This document shows, in pieces, positions 1-4,833 of a stretch of DNA of 27,191 bases. The first letter of the stretch is position 1. Each line of letters begins with the position of its first letter. The DNA is taken from IMG/VR virus record IMGVR_UViG_3300044638_001261, positions 1-27,191 of that record. One strand, written 5' to 3'. Source of the stretch: a virus. The notes beneath the pieces are model-generated. The model had not been told where the DNA came from and did not search any database. It saw nothing but the letters and a program-made list of their open reading frames with translations. Made by a program: the position numbers and the translations under genes.

Positions 1-244
1 ATTTCTTCTTTCCTTTCTTGGTTTCAAAATAGCCGAGCCACTTTGTGCCCTCGACTTGGGGTTGGTACATCTTGATCTCGTAGTTGTCAGTGTGCGGTAC
101 GGGCACGAGGAACAGGTTGTACGGATAACCGAACCCGTCCATCATCTTGAGCAGTTCCCGTAGGTCACGCTTGTCGTTGGTTGTTACCCAGTCCGCTACG
201 CTGGATGCGTAGAAGTGGGCGTTATCTGGCATGTTCTCGTTCAT
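1..244 (-). CDS. Hypothetical phage protein, 3' end cut by window edge
   Basis: The reading frame opens at ATG 242-244 and runs without a stop off the left edge, giving at least 81 residues. It starts MNENMPDNAHFYASSVADWV and the visible end is lysine-rich (TKKGKKK). GGAG lies 7 nt upstream of the ATG, in the same GGAGAAGACAA context as other leftward genes here. The ATG overlaps the TGA of the upstream gene as ATGA, so translation is probably coupled. The central part (GYPYNLFLVPVPHTDNYEIKMY) alternates hydrophobic and polar residues like a small alpha/beta domain. I do not recognise a family or function. The final partial codon begins with T, so the gene could end right at the edge. Confidence 0.75.
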   Translation of the reverse strand, partial: MNENMPDNAHFYASSVADWVTTNDKRDLRELLKMMDGFGYPYNLFLVPVPHTDNYEIKMYQPQVEGTKWLGYFETKKGKKK

Positions 245-456
245 TTGTCTTCTCCATGTTCCATAGTTAAAGCCAAGCCCCATATGAGATAGGCGTCTAT
301 CACAGTCACCGCCTCTGGGTACAGTTGATAAATCTCCTCCTCGTCACGCCCCATGCACAGCATGAACACAATGTGCTCTACCTGTTTCTCAGGCACATAC
401 GCGCAGATGTTTCCATACGCCTTAACAAAGGCTTTAATCTCTTTCACTGTTCTCAT
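241..456 (-). CDS. Hypothetical small phage protein, 71 aa
   Basis: I start this gene at ATG 454-456 (MRTVKEIKAFVKAYGN), not at an upstream in-frame ATG, because GGAGAAAGCAA sits just before it and the ATG overlaps the TGA of the preceding gene as ATGA. The protein is acidic in its second half (RDEEEIYQLYPEAVTVIDAY) and predicted mostly helical. A bulky hydrophobic segment (VEHIVFMLCMG) lies around residues 28-38, but it is too short and interrupted for a membrane span. Its own TGA overlaps the next ATG in the same way, so it is the middle member of a three-gene coupled chain. No family is recognised. An accessory early protein is an inference from strand and position. Confidence 0.75.
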   Translation of the reverse strand: MRTVKEIKAFVKAYGNICAYVPEKQVEHIVFMLCMGRDEEEIYQLYPEAVTVIDAYLIWGLALTMEHGEDK

Positions 457-683
457 TTGCTTTCTCCTAAGTGTTGCCGCACTGCGGCGTCTATGACATC
501 CCATGTGATGCCGACATTGCAATCGAACGCACGAGCAACAAGCTCAAGCACCATCACGCAGTCATCCTCTGTGAAGTTCTCTGCCCCCTCTATTTCGTTG
601 CACGCAATCACATTGACTACATCTTCTACGCTCCAGTCATCACGCAGAATCCACTTGCTGTTTTCTTGAATCATCTTTGCCAT
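453..683 (-). CDS. Hypothetical small phage protein, 76 aa
   Basis: The start is ATG 681-683 (MAKMIQENSKWILRDDWSVE), preceded by GGAGAAGACAA. The longer open frame upstream lacks a ribosome site and overlaps the next real gene. The protein is acidic, with helices suggested by VEDVVNVIACNEI and EDDCVMVLELVARAFDC. It carries three cysteines that do not form a recognisable metal-binding pattern. The stop codon overlaps the start of the next gene (ATGA). It lies 11 nt downstream of the 49-residue gene that precedes it on this strand. No function can be assigned. Position in the leftward cluster suggests expression with the other early accessory genes. Confidence 0.75.
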   Translation of the reverse strand: MAKMIQENSKWILRDDWSVEDVVNVIACNEIEGAENFTEDDCVMVLELVARAFDCNVGITWDVIDAAVRQHLGESK

Positions 684-694
684 TTGTCTTCTCC

Positions 695-844
695 TTAGTT
701 GGTTGCGTTTATATCTACAAAACACTCGCTCTCGAATGAGGGGTCTACATCCGCCACTGCGTGGCGCTCCCCGTCCACCCACAAGTACACCTCGCAGTCA
801 GGTGGCAGGTGCTTTAACTGCTCGATCAGTTCGCTTGTCTTCAT
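695..844 (-). CDS. Hypothetical very small protein, 49 aa
   Basis: This short gene starts at ATG 842-844 and ends with TAA at 695-697. It encodes MKTSELIEQLKHLPPDCEVY followed by an acidic C-terminal half ending in FVDINATN. GGAGAAAGCAA precedes the ATG, matching its neighbours, which is the main reason to accept so short a frame. The opening resembles widespread small phage proteins of the form KxxELIExLkxLPpdaeVy, often near a conserved aspartate-rich turn. The resemblance is from memory and gives no function. A family A hairpin lies 18 nt upstream of the ATG, in the leader of this gene. Confidence 0.7.
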   Translation of the reverse strand: MKTSELIEQLKHLPPDCEVYLWVDGERHAVADVDPSFESECFVDINATN

Positions 845-862
845 TTGCTTTCTCCTTAAAGT

Positions 863-885
863 GCGGTCTGAGAACGGCAGACCGC
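863..885. repeat. Family A intergenic hairpin, copy 1
   Basis: Perfect 8-bp inverted repeat (GCGGTCTG / CAGACCGC, arms 863-870 and 878-885) around the loop AGAACGG. On the leftward transcript it sits between the stop of the 184-residue gene and the ribosome site of the 49-residue gene. It is followed by TAACCG on the plus strand, as in the other copies. There is no T-run, so it is not an ordinary rho-independent terminator. Confidence 0.85.
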
Positions 886-895
886 TAACCGCTTT

Positions 896-1450
896 TTAAA
901 CAACTCTCCCATTAGCTTCACAATCGGGGCAATCAGTCCAGACAGGGGACAGTTCCCCATCGAGGTCTATCCCAAAATGTTTGGCACAGGTTTCGCAGCC
1001 ATGCGTTTCGCTCCAGATAGCCTCGGCTTCCCGTTCAACTTCACTCAATGCGACATAGAAGCGGTTGTTAAATTCTTCTGGCTCTTCGTCCAGTTGCTTG
1101 GCTTCGACTTCAATGCTTTCTGTGCATTGGTCTACTCCCTCCACAATGCTCCCGACCATCATTGCGACAATCAGCACGCCTTTTTCGTCTAAGTCTTTCC
1201 AAGTCCCGAGTCGGCGCAATGCGTCACTGTGAACCCACTCGCTGACCAGTTTGTCAAAAGGGAAGTCATTGAACCCATCAGGCTCGATGGTCTTGTAGTA
1301 CTCGATCTGCATGCTCAGATACGCTCCGCAATCGGTGTACTTGTACACCTGCCGGTACAACTCAGCGGGACTGTCGGCATCGGGGAACGCTTCGGCAAAG
1401 TACTGGTTGTCGAGTTGATCGACATCGTACTCAGGGGGATGGTCTGTCAT
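896..1450 (-). CDS. Acidic hypothetical protein with C-terminal CxxC pair, 184 aa
   Basis: The gene starts at ATG 1448-1450 (MTDHPPEYDVDQLDNQYFAE) after GGAGAAGTGAA and overlaps the upstream TGA as ATGA. It ends with TAA at 896-898, next to the family A hairpin. The protein is strongly acidic throughout. A hydrophobic helix (GVLIVAMMVGSIVEGV, about residues 91-106) lies mid-protein. The C-terminus has C152-x2-C155 and C174-x2-C177, a plausible four-cysteine zinc knuckle with an 18-residue spacing. Such knuckles bind nucleic acid or mediate protein contacts in other families, but the family here is unknown. A DNA-mimic or regulatory role could be imagined from the charge, without direct evidence. 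Confidence 0.8.
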   Translation of the reverse strand: MTDHPPEYDVDQLDNQYFAEAFPDADSPAELYRQVYKYTDCGAYLSMQIEYYKTIEPDGFNDFPFDKLVSEWVHSDALRRLGTWKDLDEKGVLIVAMMVGSIVEGVDQCTESIEVEAKQLDEEPEEFNNRFYVALSEVEREAEAIWSETHGCETCAKHFGIDLDGELSPVWTDCPDCEANGRVV

Positions 1451-1854
1451 TTCACTTCTCCTTGTGGTGTGTAGCTCATGTCAAGAAACCCTGACGCATA
1501 TTCGCTGTCCTCCAGCCCGTAGCGAAAGCCCACATACTCGTAAGTCCCATCTTCACGCTTGCCACACGCATAGAAGAAACCATCGGCGTTACCGCTTCGG
1601 TAGTAAAACGCACTGCTCGCCCACTGTGCTCGGGTCTGCTCAATCTTTAACTCTCGCCACTGCCGATACCAAATGGGCGCGAACCACTCATTGATTTCGT
1701 GTCGGGCTTCGTAGTTTTCCCAATCCTCGAACTTGTGCTTGGCTATCCAGTCGGGCACTGTGTTTCTCAGTGCTGTGTGCATCTGTTGGTCGGTCAGCAC
1801 TAGGCTGTCGGGCCACTCGCCCATCTGGGCTTCCATTAGTGTGTTGTATCTCAT
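1447..1854 (-). CDS. Hypothetical phage protein, 135 aa
   Basis: I start at ATG 1852-1854 (MRYNTLMEAQMGEWPDSLVL) because GGAGAAGACG precedes it. A longer in-frame frame upstream runs through the A/B hairpin spacer and is unlikely to be translated. The protein is rich in aromatic residues, particularly tryptophan and tyrosine (WFAPIWYRQWRELKIEQ, SSAFYYRSGNADGFFYACG). It ends with an acidic, glycine-containing tail. No catalytic motif is visible and I do not recognise the family. The stop is ATGA-coupled to the zinc-knuckle gene downstream, so the two are probably made together. Confidence 0.78.
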   Translation of the reverse strand: MRYNTLMEAQMGEWPDSLVLTDQQMHTALRNTVPDWIAKHKFEDWENYEARHEINEWFAPIWYRQWRELKIEQTRAQWASSAFYYRSGNADGFFYACGKREDGTYEYVGFRYGLEDSEYASGFLDMSYTPQGEVK

Positions 1855-1871
1855 CGTCTTCTCCTTAAAGT

Positions 1872-1893
1872 GCGGTCTGAGACGGCAGACCGC
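1872..1893. repeat. Family A intergenic hairpin, copy 2
   Basis: Same 8-bp arms as copy 1 (GCGGTCTG / CAGACCGC) around a 6-nt loop AGACGG, one base shorter than the other loops. It lies just upstream of the ribosome site of the 135-residue gene on the leftward transcript, with CTTTAAGGAG between hairpin and start as at copy 1. Confidence 0.85.
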
Positions 1894-1907
1894 TAACCGG
1901 TAAATCT

Positions 1908-1923
1908 GGGGAGAATCCTCCCC
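1908..1923. repeat. Family B intergenic hairpin, copy 1
   Basis: Inverted repeat GGGGAG-AATC-CTCCCC. It lies between the TGA of the 250-residue gene (1941) and the family A hairpin, so the leftward transcript meets B and then A before the next start. It has no T-run. Confidence 0.8.
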
Positions 1924-1940
1924 GAGCCGATAGACACCCG

Positions 1941-2693
1941 TCAGTCTGGCAGGTCGATGCCGTGCCATGTCACCGGCACGAGGTCAGTCGGGCGCAGTAG
2001 TTTGATGGTGTGCATGGCCGCTTGCATCTTGCTGATCTGGATACGCATGTCGTTGATCTCCTGCTGTTTGAAGATGTGCGTGTCGGTCAACTTAGCATCG
2101 GCAAGCTCCACGGCCATGCGGCGCTCAAGGATGGCCAGCTCCTTGTCGGTGCGCTCAATGAGGCGGCGCTTATGTATGGCGTGCTGTGTCGTAGGCCATC
2201 GGCGCTCGAACGGGGTCTTTTGCCTCACGCCCTTGATGTAGGGTATCTGGGCGAAGTACTCCTTGATGAGCGCTATCTTCTTGGGCGGCATCCAGTCCGT
2301 CCAGTGCTCGCCTTTGTTGGGGACATTTGTCCCCGCCGCCAGTTTGGTGGGCGTTTCCTCTGAGGTGTTGGCCTTGAGTACGAGCCGCCCGATGATGGCG
2401 TCAAGCACCATGAGATAAGCCTCCAGTGCAAGGGTGCGTTCGGGGCTGTTATTGGCTAAATCTAAACTCAACATCCTCTGCACGATGCGGCGTTCGGCCT
2501 TGGCAGGGGCTATGAGGTCGCCCCAAAGTCGCTTGTGTTGCGTATCTCGGGCGAGATGTGCGAACTTCTTGTGCCTCTCGGACATCACCTGAGATATGAG
2601 TTCTTCAGCATATCCCAGCGGTAGCTTACGCTTGGCGAGGGTTTTGCGTAAGGTGCTTTCGCTCATACGCAGGTAGGATTTGGGAAAATCCAT
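1941..2693 (-). CDS. Hypothetical basic, coiled-coil phage protein, 250 aa
   Basis: Two in-frame ATGs (2697-2699 and 2691-2693) follow GGAG. The first is only 2 nt from it and the second 8 nt, so I choose the second (MDFPKSYLRMSESTLRKTLA). The same GGAGATATGACTATG arrangement recurs before the 46-residue gene at 3892. The protein is basic. Residues about 1-50 are helical and could bind nucleic acid. A central segment (HWTDWMPPKKIALIKEYF) precedes a long charged helix (IERTDKELAILERRMAVELA and onward) likely to form a coiled coil. It is the first gene left of the repeat-rich region at 2700-3098. A role in acting on that region is an inference from adjacency only; I do not recognise the family. 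Confidence 0.8.
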   Translation of the reverse strand: MDFPKSYLRMSESTLRKTLAKRKLPLGYAEELISQVMSERHKKFAHLARDTQHKRLWGDLIAPAKAERRIVQRMLSLDLANNSPERTLALEAYLMVLDAIIGRLVLKANTSEETPTKLAAGTNVPNKGEHWTDWMPPKKIALIKEYFAQIPYIKGVRQKTPFERRWPTTQHAIHKRRLIERTDKELAILERRMAVELADAKLTDTHIFKQQEINDMRIQISKMQAAMHTIKLLRPTDLVPVTWHGIDLPD

Positions 2694-2735
2694 AGTCATA
2701 TCTCCTTTTCATACCGAGTTTTGGACAGAGTGGGA

Positions 2736-2764
2736 ATTGTATCGCATGTTGTGCTAAGCGTCTG
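2736..2764 (-). promoter_or_regulatory. Weak candidate leftward promoter
   Basis: Read on the minus strand, TACAAT (plus 2736-2741) is a good -10 box. The hexamer 17 nt upstream (CAGACG, plus 2759-2764) matches the -35 consensus at only three positions and overlaps a TGGACA box. It would start transcription just before the 250-residue gene. It could need an activator, or be chance. Confidence 0.22.
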
Positions 2765-2998
2765 GACACCCCGCAGGCCGCATGGATAAAGGCATTGGAC
2801 AGAAAGTGTCCAGCTCACTATCTAACAAACAACTAGCCATAGCCAAAGCCTTTAAGTAAAAACAAAAGCCCGAGCAAACGCATATACACACTCTCTAATA
2901 TATATTATATATAAAGATTTAGATAGAGGGTGCGGACACTTACCCCCCAGAACCTAGCATCCATGCGGGTTGCGGCTGTACTGGGTGCTTAGCACAAA

Positions 2999-3086
2999 GT
3001 GCGATAAGAAGGGACGGTCTGGACACTTAGTCTTATCTCAATTTTGTACGAGTCTTATCTCAAATCCGTACCGAGTCTTATCGCAC
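2999..3086. repeat. Iteron-like repeats (AGTCTTATC)
   Basis: AGTCTTATCTCA occurs at 3029-3040 and 3051-3062. AGTCTTATC occurs again at 3074-3082, followed by GCAC. Spacings are 22 and 23 nt, about two helical turns, and the copies are separated by similar spacers containing GTAC. An exact inverted copy of the third repeat's 11 bp (GTGCGATAAGA, 2999-3009, versus TCTTATCGCAC, 3076-3086) closes the cluster on the left. Confidence 0.8.
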
Positions 3087-3098
3087 CCTGTTGTCTGC

Positions 3099-3114
3099 GG
3101 GGAGAAATCTCCCC
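3099..3114. repeat. Family B intergenic hairpin, copy 2
   Basis: GGGGAG-AAAT-CTCCCC. On the leftward transcript it begins 4 nt after the TGA of the 70-residue gene. The fixed, close position after a stop codon recurs at copies 3 and 4. Confidence 0.8.
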
Positions 3115-3118
3115 AAGA

Positions 3119-3331
3119 TCAGAAAAGTGCCTGCTGTACTGGCGCCATGTTGCGCTCAAGCCAACGCTCGAAGCTGGCCTCACAGGTAAAGGAGATGCCG
3201 CAGGTCGGTCTGCCCACGGGGACAGCCGAGGTGATCTTGAAGTCACGCCTGTCTGTGGGGTAGTAGTCGAATAGATCGTAGTCGCCGCAGGGCAGAGACA
3301 AGACGCCGACATGTTTGATGTGCTGTTTCAT
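3119..3331 (-). CDS. Hypothetical small phage protein, 70 aa
   Basis: The gene starts at ATG 3329-3331 (MKQHIKHVGVLSLPCGDYDL) with AAGGAG 6 nt upstream and stops with TGA at 3119. An overlapping frame on the same strand, 3055-3312, is rejected because it has no ribosome site and runs through the family B hairpin. The protein is near neutral, with several cysteines (PCGDYD, PTCGISFTCEASFERWLER) and a C-terminal amphipathic helix. No family is recognised. Its leader carries the full family B then A hairpin pair. Its 3' end borders the repeat-rich region, making it the last gene before that control region. Confidence 0.75.
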   Translation of the reverse strand: MKQHIKHVGVLSLPCGDYDLFDYYPTDRRDFKITSAVPVGRPTCGISFTCEASFERWLERNMAPVQQALF

Positions 3332-3348
3332 TTTTAACTCCTTGAAGC

Positions 3349-3371
3349 GCAGTCTGAGAACGGCAGACTGC
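3349..3371. repeat. Family A intergenic hairpin, copy 3 with compensatory change
   Basis: Arms GCAGTCTG / CAGACTGC around AGAACGG. Compared with copy 1 the third stem pair is A-T instead of G-C, changed on both sides, while the loop is identical. Stem conservation by paired substitution is what is expected if the fold, or the symmetry of a binding site, is under selection. Confidence 0.85.
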
Positions 3372-3384
3372 TAACCGGATTCTT

Positions 3385-3400
3385 GGGGAGGTTTCTCCCC
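3385..3400. repeat. Family B intergenic hairpin, copy 3
   Basis: GGGGAG-GTTT-CTCCCC. It starts 3 nt after the TGA of the 112-residue gene on the leftward transcript and is followed by the family A copy, repeating the order seen at 1872-1923. Confidence 0.8.
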
Positions 3401-3403
3401 GAC

Positions 3404-3742
3404 TCAGTAGTTGTAGCTGACACGGACGCGCACTGCGTATTCACGGGGGCTGACACGCTTGACGCTCGCCTGATGGGTAGCGCATCCACAGCAGTCGTAC
3501 TCGTGACGGCATCCACTGCCGCCGAGACTCTGCCCGATGGCACGAGTCAGGTCTTTGCCCTTGAGCGCCGAGGGTGCGACCACTCGGTAGCGGTATGATC
3601 CGCCATCGTCATAGCCCTCGCCCTCGGTCTGGCGGGTAACGCCTAGCACTTTGACAGTGCCGGTGAATTCCTCGGTGTCGAGGTGTCGCCATCCGTCCGC
3701 ATAGCGGTTGGTCAGGCGGGTAAACAGGTTGGCTTTGTACAT
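3404..3742 (-). CDS. Hypothetical protein with Cys-rich HEYDCCGC motif, 112 aa
   Basis: The gene starts at ATG 3740-3742 (MYKANLFTRLTNRYADGWRH). Only a weak GAAAG precedes it, and the upstream stop is 9 nt away, so it probably depends on re-initiation. A cysteine/histidine cluster (C78, H80, C84, C85, C87 and H90, in GCRHEYDCCGCATH) looks like a metal-binding site. It is followed by a basic beta-like C-terminus (ASVKRVSPREYAVRVRVSYN). I recall small phage proteins with a similar HEYDCCGC stretch, but no function is established. An N-terminal conserved block (TGTVKVLGVTRQTEGEGYDD) precedes it. Zinc or iron binding is an inference from the residues. Confidence 0.78.
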   Translation of the reverse strand: MYKANLFTRLTNRYADGWRHLDTEEFTGTVKVLGVTRQTEGEGYDDGGSYRYRVVAPSALKGKDLTRAIGQSLGGSGCRHEYDCCGCATHQASVKRVSPREYAVRVRVSYNY

Positions 3743-3751
3743 GGCTTGCTT

Positions 3752-3892
3752 TCAGAATTCGTTGGTGAGGATGGTTGCTACGGCTTGGGCGTCTCTGGCT
3801 TTGAGCGCTTCGACAATTGCAGGGTTTTCAAGCGCAAGGCTCGGGTCTACGCAGTGCTCAAGGCACAAGGTGAGGAATTCGTTTTGGGTCAT
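3752..3892 (-). CDS. Hypothetical small helical protein, 46 aa
   Basis: The chosen start is ATG 3890-3892 (MTQNEFLTLCLEHCVDPSLA). GGAG lies 8 nt upstream of it, whereas the alternative ATG at 3896-3898 is only 2 nt from GGAG. The product is acidic and helical, with a conserved-looking core DPSLALENPAIVEALKARD and ends in LTNEF. I recall similar short proteins in phages of aquatic beta-proteobacteria, as a family resemblance without known function. A terminator-like hairpin lies immediately upstream in its leader. It is 9 nt from the next start, so it is co-transcribed with the HEYDCCGC gene. Confidence 0.72.
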   Translation of the reverse strand: MTQNEFLTLCLEHCVDPSLALENPAIVEALKARDAQAVATILTNEF

Positions 3893-3906
3893 AGTCATAT
3901 CTCCAA

Positions 3907-3929
3907 TAAAAATGCCGCACGATGGCGGC
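3907..3929 (-). terminator. Possible attenuator or terminator in leader
   Basis: On the minus strand a 5-bp stem (GCCGC / GCGGC, plus arms 3914-3918 and 3925-3929) is followed by ATTTTTATT and then directly by the GGAG of the 46-residue gene. The stem is short, so partial termination or attenuation fits better than full termination. Confidence 0.35.
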
Positions 3930-3988
3930 GATTGACACGAAAAGAAACACCGGCCAAGCCTCCCGCTTGTACCGGTTGACAGAAACTC

Positions 3989-4004
3989 GGGGAGATTTCT
4001 CCCC
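3989..4004. repeat. Family B intergenic hairpin, copy 4
   Basis: GGGGAG-ATTT-CTCCCC, beginning 4 nt after the TGA of the 143-residue gene on the leftward transcript. No family A copy follows here. Confidence 0.8.
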
Positions 4005-4008
4005 AGAA

Positions 4009-4440
4009 TCACTTGGCGAATGCAGTAGCCATAGCCTTTGAAGCCAAGGACTTAGCGTTCTTGTACGCATTGGCCAGCTTAGCCAACTCTTTCGCCGCTT
4101 TCAGCAACTCGGCAGGGATTTCCTCCTCCTCTTTGAGGTTGCTTCCCTCTGCCCGAACGATGTGGTACGCAAACTTCTTGCCTGCCGCATTGACGGCCTT
4201 TTCATCCTTGGCGTTTCTCTCTGCCCGTGTCAGCGCCACGATCTTGGCCGCTTTCTCAGGTGTCGTCTTCAGGTTGCCCTGTACATACGATGTCACGAAG
4301 TCCGTCCGCATGGCCGCTTGCCCCTCTGCATCCGCCTTGTGATACGCCTTGTGAAAGGGCAGGGATGCCTCAAGGGTGAGGCGATCAGCGTTGCCGAGGC
4401 CGAGTGCAAACTGCGAGAGGTTGAGTGTGATTGTTGACAT
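4009..4440 (-). CDS. Hypothetical Ala/Lys-rich helical protein, 143 aa
   Basis: First gene of the leftward cluster. It starts at ATG 4438-4440 (MSTITLNLSQFALGLGNADR), with AAGGAC 8 nt upstream. The N-terminal third is mixed. The rest is alanine- and lysine-rich helix (TPEKAAKIVALTRAERNAKD, then an acidic LKEEEEIPAELLKAAKELAK and a basic C-terminus KNAKSLASKAMATAFAK). This composition is seen in nucleic-acid-associated and chaperone-like proteins, but I see no diagnostic motif. As the promoter-proximal gene with hairpins in its leader it may be the most strongly expressed of the set. That is an inference from position. Confidence 0.78.
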   Translation of the reverse strand: MSTITLNLSQFALGLGNADRLTLEASLPFHKAYHKADAEGQAAMRTDFVTSYVQGNLKTTPEKAAKIVALTRAERNAKDEKAVNAAGKKFAYHIVRAEGSNLKEEEEIPAELLKAAKELAKLANAYKNAKSLASKAMATAFAK

Positions 4441-4461
4441 TTGAAAAGTCCTTCTGAAGGT

Positions 4462-4477
4462 GGGGAGGTTTCTCCCC
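4462..4477. repeat. Family B intergenic hairpin, copy 5
   Basis: GGGGAG-GTTT-CTCCCC in the leader of the 143-residue gene. Unlike copies 1-4 it does not follow a stop codon, so a pure transcript-end role does not explain the family. Confidence 0.8.
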
Positions 4478-4487
4478 GTGGGTTGAT

Positions 4488-4509
4488 GCGGTTAAGTTCC
4501 CCTAACCGC
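4488..4509. repeat. Family A-like hairpin
   Basis: GCGGTTA / TAACCGC arms (4488-4494, 4503-4509) around an 8-nt loop. The TAACCG motif that trails the family A copies is here part of the stem. Paired with family B copy 5, it gives the same A-plus-B arrangement as at 1872-1923 and 3349-3400. Confidence 0.65.
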
Positions 4510-4516
4510 TAACTCT

Positions 4517-4545
4517 ATTGTACTATGAGGGGTAGCACCGAAGCA
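4517..4545 (-). promoter_or_regulatory. Weak candidate early leftward promoter
   Basis: The minus-strand TACAAT (plus 4517-4522) is a good -10 box about 80 nt upstream of the first leftward gene. No acceptable -35 lies 16-18 nt upstream. Another TACAAT precedes the 250-residue gene. A host sigma70 promoter helped by an activator, or coincidence, are both possible. Confidence 0.22.
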
Positions 4546-4729
4546 CTCACAGGGGAGAAACGGCTACCTGTCAACCCCACCCACCCCCCACCAAGCCTGC
4601 TACAGAGCGGGGTAGCTGTGCCACATGAACACTATTCCCCTCCGATAATCCCCATTTTTGTCAAACGGCACAAAATCAAAACAAGCGCTAAAGTTTACAG
4701 TTACCCCAAACACTCACCCCCACAAAATT

Positions 4730-4759
4730 TTGCAAAAATTCCATGAAACTATGTCTAAT
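4730..4759 (+). promoter_or_regulatory. Candidate late-operon sigma70 promoter
   Basis: TTGCAA (4730-4735, four of six to consensus) and TCTAAT (4754-4759, five of six) are separated by 18 nt. Transcription would begin near 4766, upstream of terS. The -10 box lies inside the palindrome at 4750-4769, so a bound protein would block or remodel this promoter. Confidence 0.5.
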
Positions 4760-4769
4760 GTTAGACATA
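4750..4769. promoter_or_regulatory. Perfect 9+9 bp palindrome, probable operator
   Basis: TATGTCTAA (4750-4758), two bases, TTAGACATA (4761-4769). Perfect symmetry over 18 positions and overlap with the -10 box fit a dimeric repressor or activator site that sets early/late timing. No second copy was noticed in the window and no regulator is identified. Confidence 0.65.
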
Positions 4770-4776
4770 CACAGAC

Positions 4777-4801
4777 AAAAAAATGCCCGGACAAGCCGGG
4801 C
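4777..4801 (-). terminator. Rho-independent terminator, leftward
   Basis: On the minus strand a GC-only 6-bp stem (plus arms 4785-4790 GCCCGG and 4796-4801 CCGGGC, loop of 5) is followed by one A and seven T. On the plus strand the A-run precedes the stem, so it acts leftward only. It would stop antisense transcripts coming out of the late genes before they reach the early cluster. Confidence 0.75.
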
Positions 4802-4833
4802 TAAGATGTATTTGCGTACATCAAGGAGAAGCA

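Larger units (their letters stand above)
2700..3098. other. Repeat-rich non-coding region, candidate origin or operator
   Basis: About 400 bases without a credible gene. TGGACA boxes occur at 2722, 2763, 2796 and 3020, with an inverted TGTCCA at 2807 that makes the palindrome TGGACA-GAAAG-TGTCCA (2796-2812). A related CGGACACTTA lies at 2933-2942. The segment 2897-2914 is entirely A and T and is flanked by CTCTCTA and TAGATAGAG arms. GTGCTTAGCAC at 2985-2995 is palindromic. The TCTTATC iterons follow at 2999-3086. Directly repeated boxes beside an AT-rich stretch are the classic layout of iteron-type origins and also of multi-site operators. Which applies cannot be read from sequence alone. 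Confidence 0.55.
4441..4833. other. Divergent intergenic control region
   Basis: About 390 bases between the leftward cluster and the rightward late genes. It holds the last A/B hairpin pair, a C-rich stretch (4575-4600), a candidate rightward promoter, a palindrome and a leftward terminator. A 73-codon frame at 4525-4746 has no ribosome site and low-complexity content. I see no gene here. Confidence 0.7.

Noticed and set aside
2999-3086. CRISPR array
   Set aside because: Only three short direct copies with 10-14 nt similar spacers; repeats and spacers are far too short and no cas gene is present.
3055-3312. 85-codon minus-strand frame overlapping the 70-residue gene
   Set aside because: No ribosome site and it reads through the family B hairpin; the alternative frame has AAGGAG at the right distance.
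4655-4690. Leftward promoter based on a perfect minus-strand TTGACA (plus 4659-4664)
   Set aside because: No acceptable -10 hexamer 16-18 nt downstream on that strand.
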